From positions 1,116,001 through 1,180,000 of the forward strand of contig LVZA01000001.1 in NCBI GenBank assembly GCA_023101505.1: a stretch of 64,000 nucleotides of DNA. Direction: 5' to 3'. The notes below the pieces were generated by a model that was not told the DNA's origin, did no database searches, and saw nothing but the letters and a program-made list of their open reading frames with translations. Source of the stretch: Pasteurellaceae bacterium Pebbles2 (GTDB taxonomy: Bacteria; Pseudomonadota; Gammaproteobacteria; Enterobacterales; Pasteurellaceae). Below are positions 30,276 through 40,454 of this stretch, one piece after another (within the stretch, counting starts at the first letter, position 1; each line of letters begins with the position of its first letter). A program made the position numbers and the translations under genes.

Positions 30276-30490
30276 TTCTTTTACTTTCTTTGCTTCGCCA
30301 AAGAAAGTAACAAAGACAAATGCTTGCATTTGAATGTTGCCACAGGCAACAGCCCGTAGGGGGAGCGAAGCGAATAAAGGCGACCCGATTGCTCCGCTTT
30401 TCTTCGCTTAGTTGGAATTTGCTTAACGGAAAACTTGTAAACTCGCTTCGCTCAGACAGTACAAGTTTTCCTACAAATATCCAACACGCT
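30276..30490 (+). repeat. Hairpin-train repeat, copy C
   Basis: Order of hairpins: TTACTTTCTTTG/CAAAGAAAGTAA (30281-30310), CAAATG/CATTTG (30317-30332), GTTGCC/GGCAAC (30336-30350), and the nested main stem 30411-30485 with GTTGGAATTTG/CAAATATCCAAC outside and GGAAAACTTGT/ACAAGTTTTCC inside. It fills the gyrB-mioC gap. A short open frame across it is shared with copy D and is not a real gene. Confidence 0.78.
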
Positions 30491-30526
30491 CAGGCTACGC
30501 AGACGGGATTTTTAGAGCAATACTTT

Positions 30527-30564
30527 AAGTGCGGTTAAAAAATAGAAAGTTTTTACCGCACTTT
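30527..30564. terminator. Inverted USS pair before mioC
   Basis: AAGTGCGGTTAAAAA and TTTTTACCGCACTT form the stem; probably ends gyrB transcription. Confidence 0.75.
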
Positions 30565-30599
30565 GTTGTTTATAGATATTTAATTTATAAGGAAAAGTT

Positions 30600-31037
30600 A
30601 TGACGCAATCTATTGCAATTATCACAGGCTCAACCCTTGGTGGGGCGGAATATGTTGCTGATCATCTTGCGGATGTGTTGGAAAGCCAAAATTTCCAAGT
30701 TCAAGTGGAAAATAATGCTAGTTTTGCTGATGTGGCTGAGCAAAAATTGTGGTTAGTGGTAACATCAACGCACGGTGCAGGTGAAGTGCCTGATAATTTG
30801 TTGCCATTTTTAGCGGAAGTGAAAAACCAAGATTTAACCGATGTGCATTTTGCTGTGGTAGGTTTAGGGAATTCAGACTACGACCTGTTTTGTGGTGCAG
30901 TTGATGTGGTTGAGCAAGCCTTGACGGCACAAAGTGCGGTGCAAATTTGCCCAAGTTTGCGTATTGATGTAACCCAAGTGGACGATCACGATCAGGCGGC
31001 AGAAGATTGGCTTCCTATGTTTTTAACTAAAATTTAA
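30600..31037 (+). CDS. mioC: Flavodoxin-like protein MioC
   Basis: Small FMN-binding flavodoxin-fold protein, an electron carrier implicated in biotin synthase activity. The 145 residues match MioC: the FMN phosphate loop ITGSTLGGAEYVAD, the STHGAGEVPDNLLPF block and VVGLGNSDYDLFCGAVD. Start ATG preceded by AAGGAAAAG. In E. coli mioC lies next to oriC, but no DnaA-box cluster is evident here. A USS at about 30929 is within the gene. Confidence 0.92.
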   Translation: MTQSIAIITGSTLGGAEYVADHLADVLESQNFQVQVENNASFADVAEQKLWLVVTSTHGAGEVPDNLLPFLAEVKNQDLTDVHFAVVGLGNSDYDLFCGAVDVVEQALTAQSAVQICPSLRIDVTQVDDHDQAAEDWLPMFLTKI

Positions 31038-31084
31038 CATTTGATTAACGACAATTTAACTATTTGTTATTAAAAACTTTTTTC

Positions 31085-31112
31085 TTGACTATTTTATGAG
31101 TAAGAGTAAAAT
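31085..31112 (+). promoter_or_regulatory. Promoter of the YagU-family gene
   Basis: TTGACT and TAAAAT with 16 bp between, about 90 bp upstream of the start codon, leaving a long 5' untranslated leader with no clear structure. Confidence 0.5.
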
Positions 31113-31204
31113 TCCGTCGTTTTCAGTTTTTATTAAAGCTGTATCGTTTCCGCATTAGAAAATCCTTTCAAATTGCGGTGTATTTTTAAATTTTGGAGCA
31201 AATT

Positions 31205-31843
31205 ATGTCAATCTTCCAACAAACCGAACCATCACGTCGTCGTTATGGCTTAGCTGTATTCGTCGGTATCATCGCAGGGATCATTTCTGCATTTGTAAAA
31301 TGGGGCGCAGAACACCCATTCCCACCACGTAGCCCGATTGATTTATTTACCGCAGCTTGTCCACAACCTGTGTTAGATGCGTTAAATTCAGGTGCGTTAG
31401 CAATGGACGGTGCATTACAACAATGTTCTCGTGCATTCTTAAACCCACCACACGTTTTCTTACGTGATTACATCGGTATCGACCCAACAGAAGCGGCGTT
31501 CACATTTGCTGACCACGCATTCAACTGGATCGGCGTAACCCATATGATTTTCTCATTAGTATTCGCTATCGGCTACTGCATCGTGGCAGAACGTTTCCCG
31601 AAAATCAAATTCTGGCAAGGTATTGGCGCAGGTCTTATCGCTAACATCTGTGTTCACTACATCACATTCCCAGCATTAGGCTTAACACCGCCTGTAGCAG
31701 AATGGCCTTTATATGAACACATTTCTGAATTAGTTGGACACATTTTCTGGTTCTGGACAATCGAGGTAATTCGTCGTGATTTACGTAACCGTATGACGGG
31801 CGAACCTGATGCAGAAGTAGCATTAAACAGCGTATCTCGTTAA
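31205..31843 (+). CDS. YagU-family inner membrane protein (DUF1440)
   Basis: Predicted inner-membrane protein, 212 residues, with an N-terminal helix (about 18-37), a conserved soluble stretch ([13 protein letters not shown]), and further membrane helices in the second half ([20 protein letters not shown] and onwards). It fits the DUF1440/YagU family, linked in E. coli to acid resistance; mechanism unknown. I used the ATG at 31205 with GGAG six bases upstream; an upstream in-frame start is less likely. Codons look like those of a well-expressed gene. Confidence 0.82.
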   Translation: MSIFQQTEPSRRRYGLAVFVGIIAGIISAFVKWGAEHPFPPRSPIDLFTAACPQPVLDALNSGALAMDGALQQCSRAFLNPPHVFLRDYIGIDPTEAAFTFADHAFNWIGVTHMIFSLVFAIGYCIVAERFPKIKFWQGIGAGLIANICVHYITFPALGLTPPVAEWPLYEHISELVGHIFWFWTIEVIRRDLRNRMTGEPDAEVALNSVSR

Positions 31844-31864
31844 TTCTGAAAGATTTTTTATCAG

Positions 31865-31891
31865 CCCCGAACATTGTTTGGGGTTTTTTTT
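31865..31891 (+). terminator. Terminator after the YagU-family gene
   Basis: CCCCGAAC / GTTTGGGG stem (one G-T pair) followed by eight or nine Ts. Confidence 0.88.
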
Positions 31892-31897
31892 GTGGCA

Positions 31898-32644
31898 TTA
31901 TTTTGCCATTTTTAAGCGGTGAAATAAGGCTTGAATTTCGGTTTGTGTTAAGGTTTTAAAACTGCCGTTTTCGATTCCCTCTAAATTCAGTCCTGCGGTG
32001 GCGTAACGCACTAAACGCAAGGTTGGAAAGCCAATGTGGGCAGTCATTCGACGCACTTGGCGATTTTTTCCCTCGCTAATTTTAATTTCTAGCCAACAAG
32101 TTGGAATGGTTTTTCGTTCACGAATGGGGGGATTACGTTCCCATAAATTCGGTGCAGAAATACACCGCACTTTGGCTGGTTGCGTTATTCCATCATTTAA
32201 TTCCACCCCTTGACGTAAGCGGTTCAAATCTTGCTCCGTCGGCAAACCCTCGACTTGTACCCAATAGGTTTTCTCGGTTTTAAATTTAGGATCTGCCAAG
32301 CGATGTTGTAGCTCGCCATTGTTGGTTAAGAGCAATAAGCCTTCGCTATCACGATCTAATCGCCCTGCCGCATACACATTGGGTACATTAATAAAATCTT
32401 TCAGCGTGGCTCGCCCATTTTCATCGGTGAATTGGGTCAACACATCATAAGGTTTATTAAACAACAGCACCTGCGTTTCTGCTACGCTCAACTTTCTCGC
32501 TGTGGGTTTTCTTGGTTGAGATTTGCTGGCTAAAGCGGCTTTATTACCTTGCCCGCTAAAAACTTGCTGATTTTTCACCGCACTTTTTTGAGATTGAAAT
32601 GATGATTTTTTACGCTTATCACTTGCAACGAATTTCGAGTTCAT
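31898..32644 (-). CDS. rluE: 23S rRNA pseudouridine(2457) synthase RluE
   Basis: Converts U2457 of 23S rRNA to pseudouridine. The 248 residues have a basic, disordered N-terminal extension (about 1-55) and a RsuA-family catalytic domain with the active-site Asp in [15 protein letters not shown], plus [16 protein letters not shown] and [20 protein letters not shown], which match RluE rather than RluB or RluF. No S4 domain is present, as expected for RluE. Start ATG at 32642-32644; longer readings run into the icd promoter. The extension includes a USS-derived KSAVK. Divergent from icd as in E. coli. Confidence 0.88.
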   Translation of the reverse strand: MNSKFVASDKRKKSSFQSQKSAVKNQQVFSGQGNKAALASKSQPRKPTARKLSVAETQVLLFNKPYDVLTQFTDENGRATLKDFINVPNVYAAGRLDRDSEGLLLLTNNGELQHRLADPKFKTEKTYWVQVEGLPTEQDLNRLRQGVELNDGITQPAKVRCISAPNLWERNPPIRERKTIPTCWLEIKISEGKNRQVRRMTAHIGFPTLRLVRYATAGLNLEGIENGSFKTLTQTEIQALFHRLKMAK

Positions 32645-32713
32645 ATATTTTGTTAAAACAGGATTTAAAGTCGTTATACTAACAACAAACTGAACAAAAC
32701 ATAAGGAAAAATT

Positions 32714-33961
32714 ATGCACACTCAAGTCGTCATTCCGCAAGGACAAAAAATTCAACTCAACACCGACGGTTCATTAAATGTGCCAAACAACCCGATTATT
32801 CCGTTTATTGAAGGCGATGGGATCGGCGTGGACGTTACGCCTGCGATGAAAACCGTGATTAACGCTGCTGTACAAAAGGCTTATGGTGGCGAACGTGAAA
32901 TTGCGTGGTGCGAGATTTATGCTGGCGGCAAAGCGAACCAAGTGTATGGCGAAAATACTTGGTTGCCAGCGGAGACAATGGAATTAATTCGTGAATACCA
33001 CATTGCGATTAAAGGCCCATTGATGACCCCAGTTGGCGGTGGCATTCGCTCGCTTAATGTGGCAATGCGTCAAGGCTTGGATTTATACAACTGCCTACGC
33101 CCAGTGCGTTATTACGACGGCACGCCAAGCCCAGTTAAACGCCCTGAATTAGTGGATATGGTGATTTTCCGTGAAAATTCAGAAGATATTTATGCAGGCG
33201 TAGAATGGAAAGCTGGCTCAGCCGAAGCGGACAAAGTGATCAAATTCTTGCAAGAAGAAATGGGCGTAAGCAAAATTCGCTTCACGGAAGATTGCGGCAT
33301 TGGGATTAAGCCTGTTTCTAAGCAAGGCACACAGCGTTTAGTGCGTGCGGCATTGCAATATGTGATCGACAACGACCGTGCGTCTTTAACCTTGGTGCAT
33401 AAAGGTAACATTATGAAATTCACCGAGGGCGCATTCAAAGATTGGGGCTACCAAGTGGCGAAAGAATTTGGTGCAGAGCCTTTAGATGGCGGCGATTGGC
33501 ACAAACTCATCAACCCAAAAACAGGGCGTGAAATCATCATCAAAGATTGCATTGCCGATGCGTTCTTACAAGAAGCCTTGCTCCACCCTGCGGACTACGA
33601 TGTTATCGCCACTCTTAACTTAAACGGCGACTACATTTCTGACGCTCTAGCGGCACAAGTGGGTGGTATCGGTATTTCACCTGGGGCAAACATTGGCGCA
33701 GAAGCAGCTATTTTTGAAGCGACTCACGGCACAGCACCGAAAATTGCAGGACAAAATAAAGGCAACCCAGGCTCATTAATTTTAAGCGGTGAAATGATGT
33801 TACGTCATCTTGGCTGGACAGAAGCCGCTGATTTAGTGGTGAATGCGGTATCGAAAACTATTGCGGACAAAACCGTTACTTTCGACTTTGCCGAAGCCTT
33901 AGAGGGCGCAAAATTACGCTCAACTTCTGAATTTGCACAGGATATTGTGGCGAATATGTAA
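32714..33961 (+). CDS. icd: NADP-dependent isocitrate dehydrogenase
   Basis: Oxidative decarboxylation of isocitrate to 2-oxoglutarate in the TCA cycle, cytoplasmic. The 415 residues match the E. coli-type homodimeric enzyme: substrate loop [13 protein letters not shown] with the regulatory serine, catalytic Lys/Tyr in the second half, and [27 protein letters not shown] near the nucleotide site. Start has AAGGAA upstream. Notable because H. influenzae Rd is known for an incomplete oxidative branch of the TCA cycle. Confidence 0.95.
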   Translation: MHTQVVIPQGQKIQLNTDGSLNVPNNPIIPFIEGDGIGVDVTPAMKTVINAAVQKAYGGEREIAWCEIYAGGKANQVYGENTWLPAETMELIREYHIAIKGPLMTPVGGGIRSLNVAMRQGLDLYNCLRPVRYYDGTPSPVKRPELVDMVIFRENSEDIYAGVEWKAGSAEADKVIKFLQEEMGVSKIRFTEDCGIGIKPVSKQGTQRLVRAALQYVIDNDRASLTLVHKGNIMKFTEGAFKDWGYQVAKEFGAEPLDGGDWHKLINPKTGREIIIKDCIADAFLQEALLHPADYDVIATLNLNGDYISDALAAQVGGIGISPGANIGAEAAIFEATHGTAPKIAGQNKGNPGSLILSGEMMLRHLGWTEAADLVVNAVSKTIADKTVTFDFAEALEGAKLRSTSEFAQDIVANM

Positions 33962-33981
33962 CAAATATTGTTATAGAAACT

Positions 33982-34026
33982 AAAAAGTGCGGTGTAAATT
34001 TTCCTATTTTTACACCGCACTTTTTC
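33982..34026. terminator. Inverted USS pair between icd and rpe
   Basis: AAAAAGTGCGGTGTAAA / TTTACACCGCACTTTTT with T runs on both strands; convergent genes end here. Confidence 0.87.
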
Positions 34027-34037
34027 TATATAAGTAT

Positions 34038-34715
34038 TTAATTTGTTTTAACTTTCGCCAATTCAGCACGCATTGCATCAATGACGTGTTTATAATCAGG
34101 TTGGTCAAAAATAGCAGAGCCTGCAACGAACATATCTGCGCCAGCAGCGGCAATTTGAGCGATGTTATTGACTTTCACGCCACCGTCCACTTCCAAACGA
34201 ATTGGCAAACCGCTCGCATCAATGCGTTGGCGAACTTGCTGGATTTTATCTAGGCTGGCTGGAATGAACGATTGTCCGCCAAAGCCCGGGTTGACCGTCA
34301 TTAACAAAATCATATCCAATTTATCCATTACATAATCTAGATAGCTTAATGGTGTGGCTGGATTAAACACTAAACCTGCTTGGCAGCCAAGATCACGGAT
34401 AAGCTGCAAGGTGCGGTCGATATGCACATTCGCTTCGGCGTGGAACGTAATTGAGGTTGCACCTGCCTTGGCGAAATCTTGAATTAAACGCTCCACAGGA
34501 TCTGCCATTAAATGCACATCTATCGGACAAGTGATGCCATAATCACGCAAGGCTTTGCACACGGGTGCACCAAAGGTCAAATTAGGTACAAAATGATTAT
34601 CCATCACATCAAAATGAATTAAATCTGCACCGCAGTTAAGCACATTTTCCACATCTTCGCCTAAGCGTGCGAGGTCGGCGGAAAGAATGGAGGGGGCGAT
34701 TAAATAAGGTTGCAT
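34038..34715 (-). CDS. rpe: Ribulose-phosphate 3-epimerase
   Basis: Interconverts ribulose 5-phosphate and xylulose 5-phosphate in the pentose phosphate pathway. A 225-residue TIM barrel with [16 protein letters not shown] at the start, metal-site residues in [12 protein letters not shown] and [19 protein letters not shown] and the C-terminal DGGVK/AGSAIF phosphate-binding motifs. Start has AAGGAG upstream. The next gene upstream on the same strand encodes a kinase-like protein; E. coli instead has gph. Confidence 0.95.
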   Translation of the reverse strand: MQPYLIAPSILSADLARLGEDVENVLNCGADLIHFDVMDNHFVPNLTFGAPVCKALRDYGITCPIDVHLMADPVERLIQDFAKAGATSITFHAEANVHIDRTLQLIRDLGCQAGLVFNPATPLSYLDYVMDKLDMILLMTVNPGFGGQSFIPASLDKIQQVRQRIDASGLPIRLEVDGGVKVNNIAQIAAAGADMFVAGSAIFDQPDYKHVIDAMRAELAKVKTN

Positions 34716-34772
34716 TGCGAATCTCCTTGTTCAATGGAATTTATCGCATTGTAGCAGAATGTGTTTTTTATA

Positions 34773-35477
34773 CTAACCAATATTTTCGATTAAACAATAA
34801 AAAGCCCGCAAATCTTTACCTGCAATTTTTTTAAACGGCAACAGCAACGGATACAACCAATGAAAGCGACTAACGATTTTTAATGCTTCTTGCCATTGCG
34901 TAGGATCAGCAAAAGTGCGGTAGGTTTTTATGGTGTTTTGAATTTGCTCACGGCTCAAACTGCGCTCACGCCCTAACCCATAAACAAATAATAAACTATC
35001 TCGAATTTTGTGCCAGCGTAAGTTTTTTGAATGAGAAACCGCTTCAAAATCAACAAAACGAACTTGCCCATTTTGCCACAGAATATCTTTCACTAATGGT
35101 CGCCCGTGAATGAAATTTTTTTGATGCAAATCGACCAAGGCTTTTGCGCTGTCGTCTAAAATCTGTTGTTTTTGTTCACTGGATAATGCATCGCTAGATA
35201 GCAAAGCACTAACGGATTTTCCTGCATCTTCCAACACAAGCATCTTGTCATTTGCAACATAGACCTGCGGAATAGGCGCACCGCCTTTTTGCAATACTAA
35301 TAACCGCTCCGCCTCTTGCTGAAAATGTTTTTGAGAAAAAAGTTTAAGTAATCGCTGGCTACCTTTTGGGTGCTCTGGCTGTTTTAACCAATAAAACTTT
35401 CCCTCAAATTCAAAGCGAAAAATCCGTTTTTTCAAATGCTGCAAACGCAATTCTTCCGCATATTGTTCTAAAATCAT
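34773..35477 (-). CDS. Kinase-like protein related to LPS core/Kdo kinases
   Basis: A 234-residue protein with a small-lobe/large-lobe protein-kinase-like pattern: FYWLKQPEHPKGSQR as possible ATP-binding lysine region, VLEDAGKSVSALL as hinge, FIHGRPLVKDILW as catalytic loop and RFVDFEA as metal-binding Asp. The loop reads HGRPLVKD in place of the usual HxDxxxxN, so the catalytic base is shifted or changed. Best fit is the RIO/LPS-kinase (RfaP, KdkA, InaA) clan; actual substrate unknown. I prefer the ATG at 35475-35477 with TTTGAG six bases upstream; one two codons earlier is possible. Confidence 0.5.
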   Translation of the reverse strand: MILEQYAEELRLQHLKKRIFRFEFEGKFYWLKQPEHPKGSQRLLKLFSQKHFQQEAERLLVLQKGGAPIPQVYVANDKMLVLEDAGKSVSALLSSDALSSEQKQQILDDSAKALVDLHQKNFIHGRPLVKDILWQNGQVRFVDFEAVSHSKNLRWHKIRDSLLFVYGLGRERSLSREQIQNTIKTYRTFADPTQWQEALKIVSRFHWLYPLLLPFKKIAGKDLRAFYCLIENIG

Positions 35478-35631
35478 ATTCATCTCAAAGAAAAAAATAG
35501 CGATGAAATATACCACTTCTTGAGCAAAACACCAATAACCCTTATAAATATTATGCTTTTTTATATATTAGGAAAGTTTCAGTATGCGTATTTAAAATAT
35601 ATTTGCTTGGGTAGTGCATTTTAGGTTTAGA

Positions 35632-37119
35632 TTAAAGAGTAACTCCACTTTTGAAAATAGCTAATTCTCGGAATTCATTGAGTTCATTTTTGGTGGGTTG
35701 ACCGTTGATTGTTTTTACAATTAACTCAATGAAATCATTTAATAACTCTTCCATTGAATAATCATAAATAAGACGACCTGCATCAAAATCGATCCAATGT
35801 TTTTTCTTTTGGGCTAATTCACTATTAGTCGCAATTTTCATTGTGGGAACAAAACCGCCATAAGGTGTTCCACGTCCTGTAGTAAACAGCACCATATGAC
35901 AGCCTGCCCCAGCTAATGCACTGGTTGCAACGGCATCATTGCCTGGTGCACTCAATAAATTTAAGCCGCGAGTTTTTAAGCGTTCACCATATTTCAATAC
36001 ATCAACCACTTGGCTATGCCCAGCTTTTTGTGTGCAACCAAGAGATTTATCTTCTAGCGTTGTAATACCGCCAGCCTTATTCCCTGGTGATGGGTTTTCA
36101 TAAATCGGTTGGTTATGGGCAATAAAATATTGTTTGAAATCATTCACCATTTGCACTGTTTTATGGAATATTGTTTCATCTTGACAGTGGCTCATTAAAA
36201 TACGTTCAGCACCAAACATTTCAGGTACTTCGGTTAAAACGGTTGTGCCCCCGTGGCTAATCAAATAATCGGAAAAATTCCCCAACATTGGATTTGCCGT
36301 GATGCCTGAAAAACCGTCCGAACCACCACATTCCAAACCAAACTTAACTTCGCTTAATTTCCCTAATTGTCGGCGATCTTGACGCATTTCTTGGTAAAGT
36401 TGTTCTAATAATGCAACACCAACTTCAACTTCATCGTCATAATGTTGCGAAATCATAAATTTCACTCTACTTTCATCAATTTCTCCAAGACTTTCTTTAA
36501 ACACATCAACTTGGTTATTTTCACAACCTAATCCAATTACCAAAACCGCACCAGCATTCGGATGCTTCACCATATTTTGTAGCATAATTTTGGTGTTTTC
36601 GTGATCATCACCTAACTGCGAACAACCGTAGCTATGGCTAAAGGTAAATACGCCATCAATATCGCTCAAATCATTTTGTTGCATAAATTGCTTTTTGATT
36701 TGATTGGCAATACCTACTACACAGCCCACCGTTGGCACAATCCAAAGCTCATTGCGAATGCCAATCTCGCCATTTTTTCGGTGATAAATTTGCACATCAT
36801 GATCGGGCATTTGGAGAGAAAGTGCGGTGAAATTTGGTAGATATTTGTAATCGTTAATATCACTCAAATTGGTTTTAACATTATGCGTATGGATATGCTC
36901 ACCTATGCTTATATCCGTTAACGCATGTCCGATAGAATAGCCATATTTAATCACATCTTGTCCTTGTTTTATGGGACATAGTGCAAACTTATGACCACGG
37001 CTAATATCTGCTTTTAGCTGAATCTTTTCGCTATCAACCTCAAGTGTCGTGCCTTGCACTAAATCCTGCAAAGCCACTGCCACATTATCTTGAGTATGAA
37101 TTTTGATAAATTGCTTCAT
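35632..37119 (-). CDS. uxaA: Altronate dehydratase
   Basis: Dehydrates D-altronate to 2-keto-3-deoxy-D-gluconate, iron-dependent. The 495 residues equal E. coli UxaA in length and carry the SAF-like N-terminal domain (1-100) and the large C-terminal domain with GCSQLGDDHENT, GLGCENNQ, GGSDGFSGITANP and FTTGRGTPYGGFVPT. Start ATG at 37117-37119 has GGGAAG upstream. Last gene of the lgoD-TRAP-uxaB-uxaA run, 10 bp after uxaB. A USS lies inside (about 36819), unlike the genes from the TRAP set onward. Confidence 0.94.
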   Translation of the reverse strand: MKQFIKIHTQDNVAVALQDLVQGTTLEVDSEKIQLKADISRGHKFALCPIKQGQDVIKYGYSIGHALTDISIGEHIHTHNVKTNLSDINDYKYLPNFTALSLQMPDHDVQIYHRKNGEIGIRNELWIVPTVGCVVGIANQIKKQFMQQNDLSDIDGVFTFSHSYGCSQLGDDHENTKIMLQNMVKHPNAGAVLVIGLGCENNQVDVFKESLGEIDESRVKFMISQHYDDEVEVGVALLEQLYQEMRQDRRQLGKLSEVKFGLECGGSDGFSGITANPMLGNFSDYLISHGGTTVLTEVPEMFGAERILMSHCQDETIFHKTVQMVNDFKQYFIAHNQPIYENPSPGNKAGGITTLEDKSLGCTQKAGHSQVVDVLKYGERLKTRGLNLLSAPGNDAVATSALAGAGCHMVLFTTGRGTPYGGFVPTMKIATNSELAQKKKHWIDFDAGRLIYDYSMEELLNDFIELIVKTINGQPTKNELNEFRELAIFKSGVTL

Positions 37120-37129
37120 ATTCACTTCC

Positions 37130-38590
37130 CTATTTATCTGCGCAATAATGGCGTAAGGCTTGACGCATACCTAGCTCTAAAATAGCTTGTAATTGTTCGG
37201 CAATTTTCTCAACTAAGTTTGGCACTAAGGTTAAATCTTGTTCCCAGTGGTTTTCTTGTTTTAATACATTTTGGACTAATTGACGTAAAGATAACTCACC
37301 AGCAGAAAGCTGTTGCCACCAAGTTTTGAAATTGACCAACCAATGCTCATCATCTTGCAAAGGAATGGCTTGACCATTACACTCACCACGATAAAACACA
37401 ATCAACGCAGCCAAAGCAAAAGTTAAGTGCGGTGGTAATTTTTGATATTTTTCAACATAAGCTAATAATTGCGGCAAGTTGCGAGTGCGATATTTGGTCA
37501 TACTATTTAATGAAATAGACAACAACTGATGCTGGATAAATGGATTTTGGAAACGCTTGATTACGGCATCCGCAAATTGCTGCAACTCATCTTTAGGTAA
37601 TGAAAGCACCGGAATAATTTCTTGCTCCATTGTATGCTGCACAAATTGGCAAAGTTCAGCATCATTCATTGCCTCACCGACGGTATCTACACCTTCTAAA
37701 TAAGCGACAGGAACAAGTGCTGTATGTGCTCCATTTAAAATAGCAACTTTACGTTCTTTATAGGGTTTGATGTCATCGACAATTAATACATTTAAATTTG
37801 CCTTATCCAAATGCAGTAATTTTTCGAGCGATTTAGGGCCTTGAATGACGAATAAATAAAAATGTTCTGCCGTATCTAAGAAAGTATCTTTATAACCTAA
37901 TTCAGCTTCGAGTTCAGCAGCTTCATTGCGTGGATAACCTGTTACAATACGGTCAACCAAAGTAGAACAAAATGTATTAGCAGCTTCTAGCCATTGAATA
38001 AATTCTGAAGACAGTTGCCATTGATTTGCATATTGCACAACTAATTTTTTCAACTGTTCACCGTTGTAATCAATGAGTTCACAAGGAATGATAGTAAAAC
38101 CCTGTGAAATATCGCCCTTAACCACAGTGAAACGCTCAAATAATAAACGAGTTAATTTAGCAGGATAAGAAGTTGCTGGGCGGTCATCAAATTTATCTTC
38201 TGCGTTATAACTAATGCCAGCTTCCGTGGTATTTGAGAAGATGATTTTAATATCTAAATTATGTGCAAGCTGCAAATATTCATCATAATTTTGATAAATA
38301 TTGATCTCATTGTTAACCGAACGAATAATTCGGCTCTCTTTGACTTTATTACCCTGTTCGTCTAAACCACGAATAATCGTCGTATAAAGCCCATCTTGGG
38401 TATTTAAAGACGGTGGGAAATCGGTATTTATCGGGCGAACAATGGTAATACCAGCATTTAAATCTGTGGTTTCATTTAAAATATCAATTTGCCAATCAAT
38501 AAATGCACGTAAAAAATTACCTTCGCCAAATTGAATAATTTTAGTTGGATGTTGGCGACCAGAGAAATTGGTTCTGTTTAAAGTTTGCAT
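37130..38590 (-). CDS. uxaB: Tagaturonate reductase (altronate oxidoreductase)
   Basis: NADH-dependent reduction of D-tagaturonate to D-altronate. The 486 residues belong to the mannitol dehydrogenase superfamily and follow E. coli Uxa[10 protein letters not shown] start, [49 protein letters not shown]. Start ATG at 38588-38590 has AAGGAAAA upstream; the longer in-frame reading overlaps the TRAP permease. 20 bp after dctM and 10 bp before uxaA, so one transcript. The last USS before the long USS-free stretch lies here (about 37424). Confidence 0.93.
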   Translation of the reverse strand: MQTLNRTNFSGRQHPTKIIQFGEGNFLRAFIDWQIDILNETTDLNAGITIVRPINTDFPPSLNTQDGLYTTIIRGLDEQGNKVKESRIIRSVNNEINIYQNYDEYLQLAHNLDIKIIFSNTTEAGISYNAEDKFDDRPATSYPAKLTRLLFERFTVVKGDISQGFTIIPCELIDYNGEQLKKLVVQYANQWQLSSEFIQWLEAANTFCSTLVDRIVTGYPRNEAAELEAELGYKDTFLDTAEHFYLFVIQGPKSLEKLLHLDKANLNVLIVDDIKPYKERKVAILNGAHTALVPVAYLEGVDTVGEAMNDAELCQFVQHTMEQEIIPVLSLPKDELQQFADAVIKRFQNPFIQHQLLSISLNSMTKYRTRNLPQLLAYVEKYQKLPPHLTFALAALIVFYRGECNGQAIPLQDDEHWLVNFKTWWQQLSAGELSLRQLVQNVLKQENHWEQDLTLVPNLVEKIAEQLQAILELGMRQALRHYCADK

Positions 38591-38610
38591 AATTATTTTC
38601 CTTAAGTAAC

Positions 38611-39903
38611 TTAGTGGGCGATACCATAAACTAAATTCGGTAACCACGTTGAAATTGCTGGGATATAAGTTAATAGCAATAGTTCAATAAGTAATAATCC
38701 CCAAAATGGAAGAACATCTTTGATAAATTTTTCAATAGGAACTTCTGTAATAGAGCACGTTGTAAACATAACCGTGCCTAAAGGTGGAGTAATAGTTCCA
38801 ATTGCACCATTAAAGATAAAAACAATACCAAAGTGAATCGGATCGATACCATAAGAATGTGCAATTGGAGCTAGCAATGGAGCTAATACAATCATTATTG
38901 CATTACCTTCTAAAAACATTCCTAATACTAATAATGAAATATTTACTAATATTAAAAATGCTAATGGGCTATCTACAACAGTTGTCATCCAACTTGCTAA
39001 AGCTTGTGGAACTCGTTCCCAAGTAAGAAATTTTGAAAAAGCAACGGCAACGCAGATGATCAATAAAACATTTGCTGCACCTAAAGCAGATTCTCGAGTT
39101 GCTAACCAAAGTTTTTTTACATTCATATTACGGTAAATAAACATACCTAAAACTAAAGCATAAATTACTGCAACTGCGCCTGCTTCAGTAGGTGTGAATA
39201 CTCCCATACGGATACCACCAATAATAATGATTGGAAGTAATAAGGCTAATACTGCATCTTTTGCAGAGACAATGATCTCTTTACAACTAGCGCGTTTTTC
39301 TCGAATAGGCAAATAACCATGTTTTTTAGAAATGATTGAAACTAAAATCATCATTAAAATACATAGCATCGTACCTGGGATAATACCAGCCAAAAATAAA
39401 CGCCCAATAGATACATTATTCACATAACCATAAATGATCATTGCAATGCCAGGTGGAATAATTGGTGTAATTAGTGAACCAGCGGCGGTAACTGCAGCAG
39501 AAAAAGATGCACTATAACCACGAGCAACCATTTGTGGAACTAATAATTTTGAGTTCATTGCAGCATCAGCTATATTTGAACCAGATAAGCCGCCCATTAA
39601 AGTACTCAGTGCGACATTCACTTGAGCTAGACCACCACTCATATGTCCTGTTAATACTTCGCAGAATTTTAAAAGTCGCTCACTAATTCCCGTATGATTC
39701 ATAAAAACGCCAGCCATAATGAAAAATGGAATAGCAAGTAAAGTAACACTTTCTAACCCACCAGCTAGACGTTGAACTAACATAATCATTGGTAAATCAC
39801 TCATTAGGAAATAAGCTAAAGTAGAACAAAAAATACAAAAAGCAACAGGAATGCCAATAATAAAAAGAAACAACAATACTGAAATAGGAATAATAATGTC
39901 CAT
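38611..39903 (-). CDS. TRAP transporter large permease (DctM family)
   Basis: Membrane subunit that carries out sodium-driven uptake with the small permease and binding protein. The 430 residues have about 12 membrane helices and conserved blocks such as [12 protein letters not shown] and [14 protein letters not shown], typical of DctM/SiaM proteins. The ATG is one base after the dctQ stop, so tightly coupled. Position in the lgoD-uxaBA run indicates an aldonate or uronate substrate. No USS in the gene; base composition is AT-rich. Confidence 0.92.
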   Translation of the reverse strand: MDIIIPISVLLFLFIIGIPVAFCIFCSTLAYFLMSDLPMIMLVQRLAGGLESVTLLAIPFFIMAGVFMNHTGISERLLKFCEVLTGHMSGGLAQVNVALSTLMGGLSGSNIADAAMNSKLLVPQMVARGYSASFSAAVTAAGSLITPIIPPGIAMIIYGYVNNVSIGRLFLAGIIPGTMLCILMMILVSIISKKHGYLPIREKRASCKEIIVSAKDAVLALLLPIIIIGGIRMGVFTPTEAGAVAVIYALVLGMFIYRNMNVKKLWLATRESALGAANVLLIICVAVAFSKFLTWERVPQALASWMTTVVDSPLAFLILVNISLLVLGMFLEGNAIMIVLAPLLAPIAHSYGIDPIHFGIVFIFNGAIGTITPPLGTVMFTTCSITEVPIEKFIKDVLPFWGLLLIELLLLTYIPAISTWLPNLVYGIAH

Positions 39904-39904
39904 A

Positions 39905-40390
39905 TTAAGCTCCTTTACTGGCTTTTAAATAATAAAAGATTTTTCTTATTTCATAATAGAGCATAAATAATGCGCTAATAGGAATAATGGCATAAATATA
40001 GATATAAGAAACTTGTAGCGCTGGAGTAAATCGCATTTTAGACATTGGCAATAATTTAAAACCTAAATACATCATAAAACCAAGGCAAAAAATCATAACT
40101 AAAGGCTGGATTATTCCATCAATAAAATTTGCAACTTTAGTTGGTATTTTTGTTAATAAATAATCGATGCGAATCAATTCATTATTTTTACATAACGCAC
40201 TTGATGCTAAAAAAGTGAACCAAATGAAAAATACAACACAAATTTCTTCAACCCAAGCACTTGGGGTATTTAAGAAATATCTCATTATCACGCCATAGCC
40301 AGATAATAGAACGATTAGTGCTAAGAAAAAGGAAGCAAGTATTTCATCAATATCACTAAGCCAAAATTTCTTTTTTATTGGCATATTCAT
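39905..40390 (-). CDS. TRAP transporter small permease (DctQ family)
   Basis: Four-helix membrane subunit of 161 residues that pairs with DctM. It has the DctQ pattern: first helix near 20-40, the WVEEICVVFFIWFTFLASS block with the conserved Trp-x-Glu-Glu, and a final helix near 130-150. The ATG at 40388-40390 has GGAG six bases upstream. A 64-bp gap with a hairpin separates it from the binding protein upstream. Confidence 0.9.
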   Translation of the reverse strand: MNMPIKKKFWLSDIDEILASFFLALIVLLSGYGVIMRYFLNTPSAWVEEICVVFFIWFTFLASSALCKNNELIRIDYLLTKIPTKVANFIDGIIQPLVMIFCLGFMMYLGFKLLPMSKMRFTPALQVSYIYIYAIIPISALFMLYYEIRKIFYYLKASKGA

Positions 40391-40415
40391 AGGATACTCC
40401 TTACAAGTTTAGGAT

Positions 40416-40447
40416 AAGGTATCCATCACAAAATTGATGGACACCTT
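40416..40447 (-). promoter_or_regulatory. Hairpin between the TRAP binding protein and small permease
   Basis: AAGGT.TCCATCA pairs with TGATGGA.ACCTT around a 6-base loop, one mismatch. No T run follows on the minus strand, so it is more likely an mRNA-stabilising hairpin that lets the binding protein be made in excess of the permeases. Confidence 0.45.
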
Positions 40448-40454
40448 TTTATAA

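Noticed and set aside
30320-30538. 72-residue open frame in the gyrB-mioC gap, similar to a 65-residue frame at 61416-61613
   Set aside because: Both fall inside copies C and D of the hairpin repeat; similarity comes from the repeat. No ribosome site, and the stems, not codons, are conserved.
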